From Micromonospora sp. AMSO31t (GTDB lineage: Bacteria > Actinomycetota > Actinomycetes > Mycobacteriales > Micromonosporaceae), in NCBI RefSeq assembly GCF_008868175.1, contig NZ_WBKT01000009.1, forward strand, positions 1-64,000: a stretch of 64,000 bases of DNA. The letters run 5' to 3'. Below are positions 60,672-64,000 of this stretch, piece by piece. Both the position numbers and the translations under genes were made by a program. The notes below the pieces were generated by a model. The model did no database searches and was not told the origin of the DNA. It saw nothing but the letters and a program-made list of their open reading frames with translations. Each line of letters begins with the position of its first letter. Positions within the stretch are counted from its first letter, which is position 1.

Positions 60672-61427
60672 ATGAGCAGACTGCACGGCACGAAGGACTT
60701 CTGGATCGGCGCGTTGCGGACGGAGGGTCCCGCCTTCGCCGCCGCCGTCGCGGAGGCGCCCCCCGACACTCCGGTGCTGTCCTGTCCCGGCTGGACGGTC
60801 TCCGACCTCGCCCATCACCTCACCAGGATGTATGTCTGGGCCCGCACGGTGTTGACCGCCGGGACGACCAGCCGTCCGGAGCGGCACGACCCGGAGCCGC
60901 CGGCCGGCCTCACGCCGGCCCAGTGGTACGGCCAGGAGTACGAGCGGCTGCTGGCGCTGTTCGAGACGCTGGACCCGGAGGCGCCGGCGTGGAACTTCGC
61001 CCCGCAGCCGAAGAAGGCGGCCTTCTGGCCGCGCCGGGCGGCGCACGAGACCGCGGTGCACCGCTGGGACGCCCAGCTCGCGATCGGCGCGGGTGAGCCG
61101 ATCGAGGCGAAGCTCGCGGCCGACGGGGTGAGCGAGGTGCTGGACACCTGGCTGCCGGCGGGCCGGCGGGTCCAGCCCGGTCAGTGGCACGGGGTGGTCC
61201 AGCTGACCGCGACCGACGCCGCGCAGGAGTGGTACCTGCGGCTGCGCGGCGAGGGGATGGCCCTGCTGGACACCGCGACGATCCTCGACCACGACGAGCA
61301 CCACGCCCGGGCGCAGATCACCGGCACCGCCAGTGACCTGCTGCTCGCGGTGATGGGCCGGATCAGTTTCGACGCCCTCGGGGTGGCGGGCGACCGCCGC
61401 CTGCTCGACGGGCTGCGGGTGGGCTGA
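60672..61427 (+). CDS. Maleylpyruvate-isomerase family mycothiol-dependent enzyme (DinB-like)
   Basis: 251-aa member of the MDMPI/DinB_2 superfamily. The N-terminal four-helix bundle has LSCPGWTVSDLAHHLTRMYVWARTV, whose His residues with later AAHETAVHRWDAQLAIG (HExxxHRxD) would form the metal site, as in mycothiol maleylpyruvate isomerase. The C-terminal sterol-carrier-like part contains DTATILDHDEHHARAQITGTASDLLLAVMGR. Substrate unknown. GGAGG upstream of ATG 60672. Followed by a canonical intrinsic terminator. Confidence 0.9.
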   Translation: MSRLHGTKDFWIGALRTEGPAFAAAVAEAPPDTPVLSCPGWTVSDLAHHLTRMYVWARTVLTAGTTSRPERHDPEPPAGLTPAQWYGQEYERLLALFETLDPEAPAWNFAPQPKKAAFWPRRAAHETAVHRWDAQLAIGAGEPIEAKLAADGVSEVLDTWLPAGRRVQPGQWHGVVQLTATDAAQEWYLRLRGEGMALLDTATILDHDEHHARAQITGTASDLLLAVMGRISFDALGVAGDRRLLDGLRVG

Positions 61428-61454
61428 CCCCGCCGGGGGGTCGTGCGGACATCG

Positions 61455-61500
61455 GGCGGAGAGCGGCGTTTCCCACCGGAGCGCCACTCTCCGCCTTTTT
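61455..61500 (+). terminator. Intrinsic terminator with T-run
   Basis: 14-bp stem (61455-61468 with 61482-61495, one mismatch), 13-nt loop, followed by TTTTT at 61496-61500. It ends the 60672-61427 gene just before the sugar operon promoter. One of the few with a genuine T-run in this GC-rich window. Confidence 0.9.
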
Positions 61501-61511
61501 CCGGACGCTCT

Positions 61512-61523
61512 GAGAGCGCTCTC
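61512..61523. promoter_or_regulatory. LacI-type operator O1
   Basis: Perfect palindrome GAGAGCGCTCTC with a central CG, the LacI/GalR-family hallmark. It directly abuts the TTGACA -35 element (61524-61529). An identical copy lies 46 bp downstream. Confidence 0.85.
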
Positions 61524-61552
61524 TTGACACGGTCCGGGGCAGCCACCACCCT
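61524..61552 (+). promoter_or_regulatory. Promoter of the sugar ABC operon
   Basis: A perfect -35 TTGACA at 61524-61529; with 17-nt spacing the -10 would be CACCCT at 61547-61552, a weak match. The promoter sits exactly between the two operators. Confidence 0.55.
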
Positions 61553-61557
61553 GTCGT

Positions 61558-61569
61558 GAGAGCGCTCTC
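61558..61569. promoter_or_regulatory. LacI-type operator O2
   Basis: Second identical GAGAGCGCTCTC palindrome, just past the predicted -10 element and 55 bp before the binding-protein start. The pair brackets the promoter. The cognate LacI-family repressor gene is not in the window. Confidence 0.85.
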
Positions 61570-61624
61570 TGAGTACCGGAACCGCCCGCCACCACCCGAT
61601 ACACCTAGAGGGGTCAGATAAGAG

Positions 61625-62935
61625 ATGGTCACCTTCACGCGCCGCCGCCTGGCCGCGGTGGCCCTGGTCGCCACCACCGCGCTGCTGGGCGCCACCGCCT
61701 GCGGAGGCGGTGACAACGAGGCCGCCGCCGGTGGCCCGGTCACGCTCACCGTCGATGTCTTCGGCCAGTTCGGCTACGCGGAGCTCTACAAGGAGTACAT
61801 GGCCAGCCACCCCGACGTGAAGATCGTCGAGCGGGGCACCGGCAGCAACCTGGACGAGTACTCGCCGAAGCTCACCCAGTGGCTCGCCGCGGGCAAGGGC
61901 GCGGGCGACATCGTCGCCATCGAGGAGGGCCTGCTCGTCGAGTACAAGGCCAACCCGCAGAACTTCGTCAACCTGCTCGACCACGGCGCCGCCGACCTGA
62001 AGGGCAACTTCCTCGACTGGAAGTGGAACCAGGGGCTCACCGCCGACGGCAAGCAGCTCATCGGCCTCGGCACCGACGTCGGCGGCATGGCCATGTGTTA
62101 CCGCAAGGACCTGTTCGCCAAGGCCGGCCTGCCCACCGACCGCGAGGCCGTCTCGAAGCTCTGGCCCACCTGGCCCGACTACATCAAGGTCGGCGAGCAG
62201 TTCAAGGCGAAGAACACCGGCGCCGCGTTCCTCGACGCGGCGACCAACACGTTCAACACCATCCTGCTCCAGACCGCCGGCAACACCACCGGCTACAGCT
62301 ACTACGACACCGGCGACAAGCTGGTCGTCGACAGCAACCCGGCGGTCCGGCAGGCGTACGACACCACCATGGACATCATCGACTCCGGCCTGTCCGGCCG
62401 GTACGGGTCGTGGTCGGAGGAGTGGGTCTCCGCGTTCAAGCAGTCGAAGTTCGCCACCATCGCCTGCCCGGCGTGGATGACCGGCGTCATCGAGGGCAAC
62501 GCCGGGCCGGGCGCCAAGGGCAAGTGGGACATCGCCCAGGTTCCTGGCAACGGCGGCAACTGGGGCGGCTCCTTCCTGGCGGTGCCGAAGCAGAGCAAGC
62601 ACCAGGCCGCGGCGATCGAGCTGGCGAAGTTCCTGACCAGCGCCCAGGGCCAGATCGGCGCGTTCAAGGCCAAGGGCCCCCTGCCCTCCTCGCCGCAGGC
62701 GCTGGCGGACCCGGCCATCGTCGACTCGACGAACGCGTACTTCTCGACGGCACCGGTCGGCAGGATCTTCGCCGAGGGCGCCAAGAACCTGAAGCCGGTC
62801 TACATGGGCCCGAAGAACCAGGCCGTCCGCACCGAGGTGGAGAACGCCGTCCGCTCGGTGGAGCTGGGCAAGCGCAGCCCGGAGCAGGGCTGGGCCGACG
62901 CGGTCGGGAACGCCGAGAAGGCCGCTGCCAAGTAA
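61625..62935 (+). CDS. Sugar ABC transporter substrate-binding lipoprotein (CUT1 family)
   Basis: 436-aa extracellular solute-binding protein family 1. Lipoprotein signal VALVATTALLGATACGGGD (Cys about residue 24). Mature domain: TLTVDVFGQFGYAELYKEYMASHPDVKIVERG, GIGTDVGGMAMCYRKDLFAKAGLP, FLDAATNTFNTILLQ, ACPAWMTGVIEG, and WGGSFLAVPKQSKHQAAAIELAKFLTSAQGQ. The family takes oligosaccharides (cellobiose, xylobiose, alpha-glucosides). A cellobiose CebE-like role is possible, but the operator here is GAGAGCGCTCTC rather than the CebR box. First in the operon; two permeases follow. Confidence 0.92.
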   Translation: MVTFTRRRLAAVALVATTALLGATACGGGDNEAAAGGPVTLTVDVFGQFGYAELYKEYMASHPDVKIVERGTGSNLDEYSPKLTQWLAAGKGAGDIVAIEEGLLVEYKANPQNFVNLLDHGAADLKGNFLDWKWNQGLTADGKQLIGLGTDVGGMAMCYRKDLFAKAGLPTDREAVSKLWPTWPDYIKVGEQFKAKNTGAAFLDAATNTFNTILLQTAGNTTGYSYYDTGDKLVVDSNPAVRQAYDTTMDIIDSGLSGRYGSWSEEWVSAFKQSKFATIACPAWMTGVIEGNAGPGAKGKWDIAQVPGNGGNWGGSFLAVPKQSKHQAAAIELAKFLTSAQGQIGAFKAKGPLPSSPQALADPAIVDSTNAYFSTAPVGRIFAEGAKNLKPVYMGPKNQAVRTEVENAVRSVELGKRSPEQGWADAVGNAEKAAAK

Positions 62936-63005
62936 CCCGAGCCAGGCGTGCGGGCGGTCCCCGGTCGACGGGTGCCGCCCGCACGGCGGAAAGGAGTCCC
63001 GGGCC

Positions 63006-63995
63006 ATGGCAGTCCAGCTCGACGCCCGCCCGCCGGTCGCACCGACGCCCGGCACCACCCGCCCCTCCCGAAGCGTCCGGCTCAGCCGGTTCGACACGAG
63101 GTACTCGCCCTACCTGTACATCGCCCCGTTCTTCCTGCTCTTCGGGGTCTTCGGGATCTACCCGCTGGCCTACACCTTCTGGGTCTCGCTGCACGACTGG
63201 GACCTGCTCGGCGCCGACCACCCGTTCGTCGGGCTCGACAACTACAGCGAGTTGCTGGCCGACCCGGACTTCTGGCACTCGGTGGTCAACACCCTGGGCA
63301 TCTTCGTCATCTCCACGGTCCCCCAGCTGCTGCTCGCGCTCTGGCTCGCCAACCTGCTCAACCGGCAGCTCCGGGCCCGGACCACCTGGCGGATGGCGGT
63401 GCTCATCCCCAACGTCACCTCGACGGCCGCGGTCGCGATCGTCTTCGCGGTGCTCTTCGGCCGCGACTTCGGCATGATCAACTGGCTGCTCGACCACGTC
63501 GGCGTCGACGCGATCGACTGGAAGGCCAACCGGCTCGCCTCCTGGGTGGCCATCTCCGCCATGGTCGACTGGCGGTGGACCGGCTACAACGCGCTGATCT
63601 TCCTGGCCGCCATGCAGGCCATCCCGCGCGACCTCTACGAGTCCGCGGCCATCGACGGCGCCGGCCGCGCCCGGCAGTTCTGGTCGATCACCGTGCCACT
63701 GCTCAAGCCGACGATCATCTTCGCGGTCATCATCTCCACCATCGGCGGCCTCCAGCTCTTCACCGAGCCCCGGCTGTTCAACTCGGGCACCAACGCGATC
63801 CGCGGCGGGCCGCTGCGCGAGTCGCAGACCGTGACCATGTACATGTTCGAGAACGCGTTCGCGCCGCACTACAACTTCGGCTACGGCTCCGCGATCGCCT
63901 GGCTGCTCTTCGCGCTCATCGCGGTGGTCGCGGCCGTCAACGTCCTGCTCCTCCGCCGGCTCGGCGGCGGCGCGCGCAAGGAGGACTCCCGATGA
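63006..63995 (+). CDS. Sugar ABC transporter permease 1 (MalF-like)
   Basis: 329-aa inner-membrane permease with six predicted helices (first: LYIAPFFLLFGVFGIYPLAYTFWVSL). The EAA loop interacting with the ATPase is ESAAIDGAGRARQFWSITVPLLKP (about 218-240). The N-terminal tail of about 30 residues is basic and Pro-rich. It is 70 nt after the binding protein gene and overlaps the next permease start by 4 nt (ATGA). Such CUT1 operons usually use the shared ATPase MsiK encoded elsewhere; none is visible here. Confidence 0.94.
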   Translation: MAVQLDARPPVAPTPGTTRPSRSVRLSRFDTRYSPYLYIAPFFLLFGVFGIYPLAYTFWVSLHDWDLLGADHPFVGLDNYSELLADPDFWHSVVNTLGIFVISTVPQLLLALWLANLLNRQLRARTTWRMAVLIPNVTSTAAVAIVFAVLFGRDFGMINWLLDHVGVDAIDWKANRLASWVAISAMVDWRWTGYNALIFLAAMQAIPRDLYESAAIDGAGRARQFWSITVPLLKPTIIFAVIISTIGGLQLFTEPRLFNSGTNAIRGGPLRESQTVTMYMFENAFAPHYNFGYGSAIAWLLFALIAVVAAVNVLLLRRLGGGARKEDSR

Positions 63996-64000
63996 CCCGC
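63992..64000 (+). CDS. Start of second sugar ABC permease, cut by window end
   Basis: Only ATG ACC CGC is present. The ATGA overlap with permease 1, with GGAGGA upstream, is the standard arrangement for a MalG-like second permease; the identity is inferred from operon structure alone. Confidence 0.6.

Overview
The window is a contiguous 64 kb chromosomal segment of a very GC-rich actinomycete, best matching the Micromonosporaceae (Micromonospora-like). The reasons are GC-dominated third codon positions, frequent GTG starts, many 4-nt start/stop overlaps, mycothiol biosynthesis (mshA), a BldN-type sigma factor with an RsbN-like anti-sigma factor, the tiny ribosomal protein bS22, and Rex fused into a heme operon. 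It is mostly conserved core genome. I see no phage, transposase, CRISPR, tRNA or rRNA.

Region by region. 0-8.3 kb: a membrane-anchored lytic transglycosylase, a double-GNAT acetyltransferase, a large secreted nuclease (LTD + EEP nuclease + Calx-beta), an XRE regulator, and a SigE-type ECF sigma factor with a membrane beta-propeller partner. 8.3-14.1 kb: the minus-strand operon rex-hemA-hemC-hemD(cobA fusion)-hemB, with a near-perfect Rex operator upstream. 14.3-19 kb: a DesK/NarL-type two-component pair, then a minus-strand acyl-CoA synthetase-glutaredoxin-HAD operon. 19.4-25.7 kb: the developmental block, in which a 51-codon small ORF is translationally coupled to bldN, followed by rsbN, a HAD-IB phosphatase, a PlsC acyltransferase, an SDR epimerase, bS22 and an excisionase-like HTH protein. 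25.8-30.8 kb: a MacAB-like ABC exporter with a membrane metallopeptidase. 31.1-33.9 kb: a TetR-hydrolase-YrdB operon behind a perfect 21-bp operator, and proline dehydrogenase.

34-38.7 kb: an Asp-rich lipoprotein plus a glutathionylspermidine-synthase-like ATP-grasp enzyme (YgiB/YgiC-like pair), a CGNR zinc finger, a TIM-barrel epimerase, a Ppx/GppA phosphatase and an unknown Cys-rich protein. 38.7-46.4 kb: RraA, then a tctC-tctB-tctA-usp-MFS operon, divergent from a CitA/CitB-type two-component system. 46.5-57.8 kb: a secreted lysozyme-like protein, then the conserved actinobacterial set regX3-senX3 / phoU / gpmA / ybjN / mshA, split by a tandem pair of paralogous MFS transporters and a histone-H1-like repeat protein. 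A PHO-box array sits between senX3 and phoU. 57.9-64 kb: SDR, methyltransferase-like protein, murB, a mycothiol-dependent-isomerase family protein, and the start of a CUT1 sugar ABC operon whose promoter lies between two identical LacI-type operators.

The most interesting points are: (i) the 51-aa ORF coupled to bldN; (ii) the Rho-N/SAP + seven 13-residue Lys/Ala repeats + 'branching-enzyme-like' C-terminal domain protein; (iii) the Asp-rich lipoprotein/ATP-grasp pair; (iv) a set of readable operators (Rex, TetR, PHO, paired LacI); and (v) three unrelated long intergenic inverted repeats that look like dispersed elements. No clearly new multi-gene system could be demonstrated from the sequence alone.
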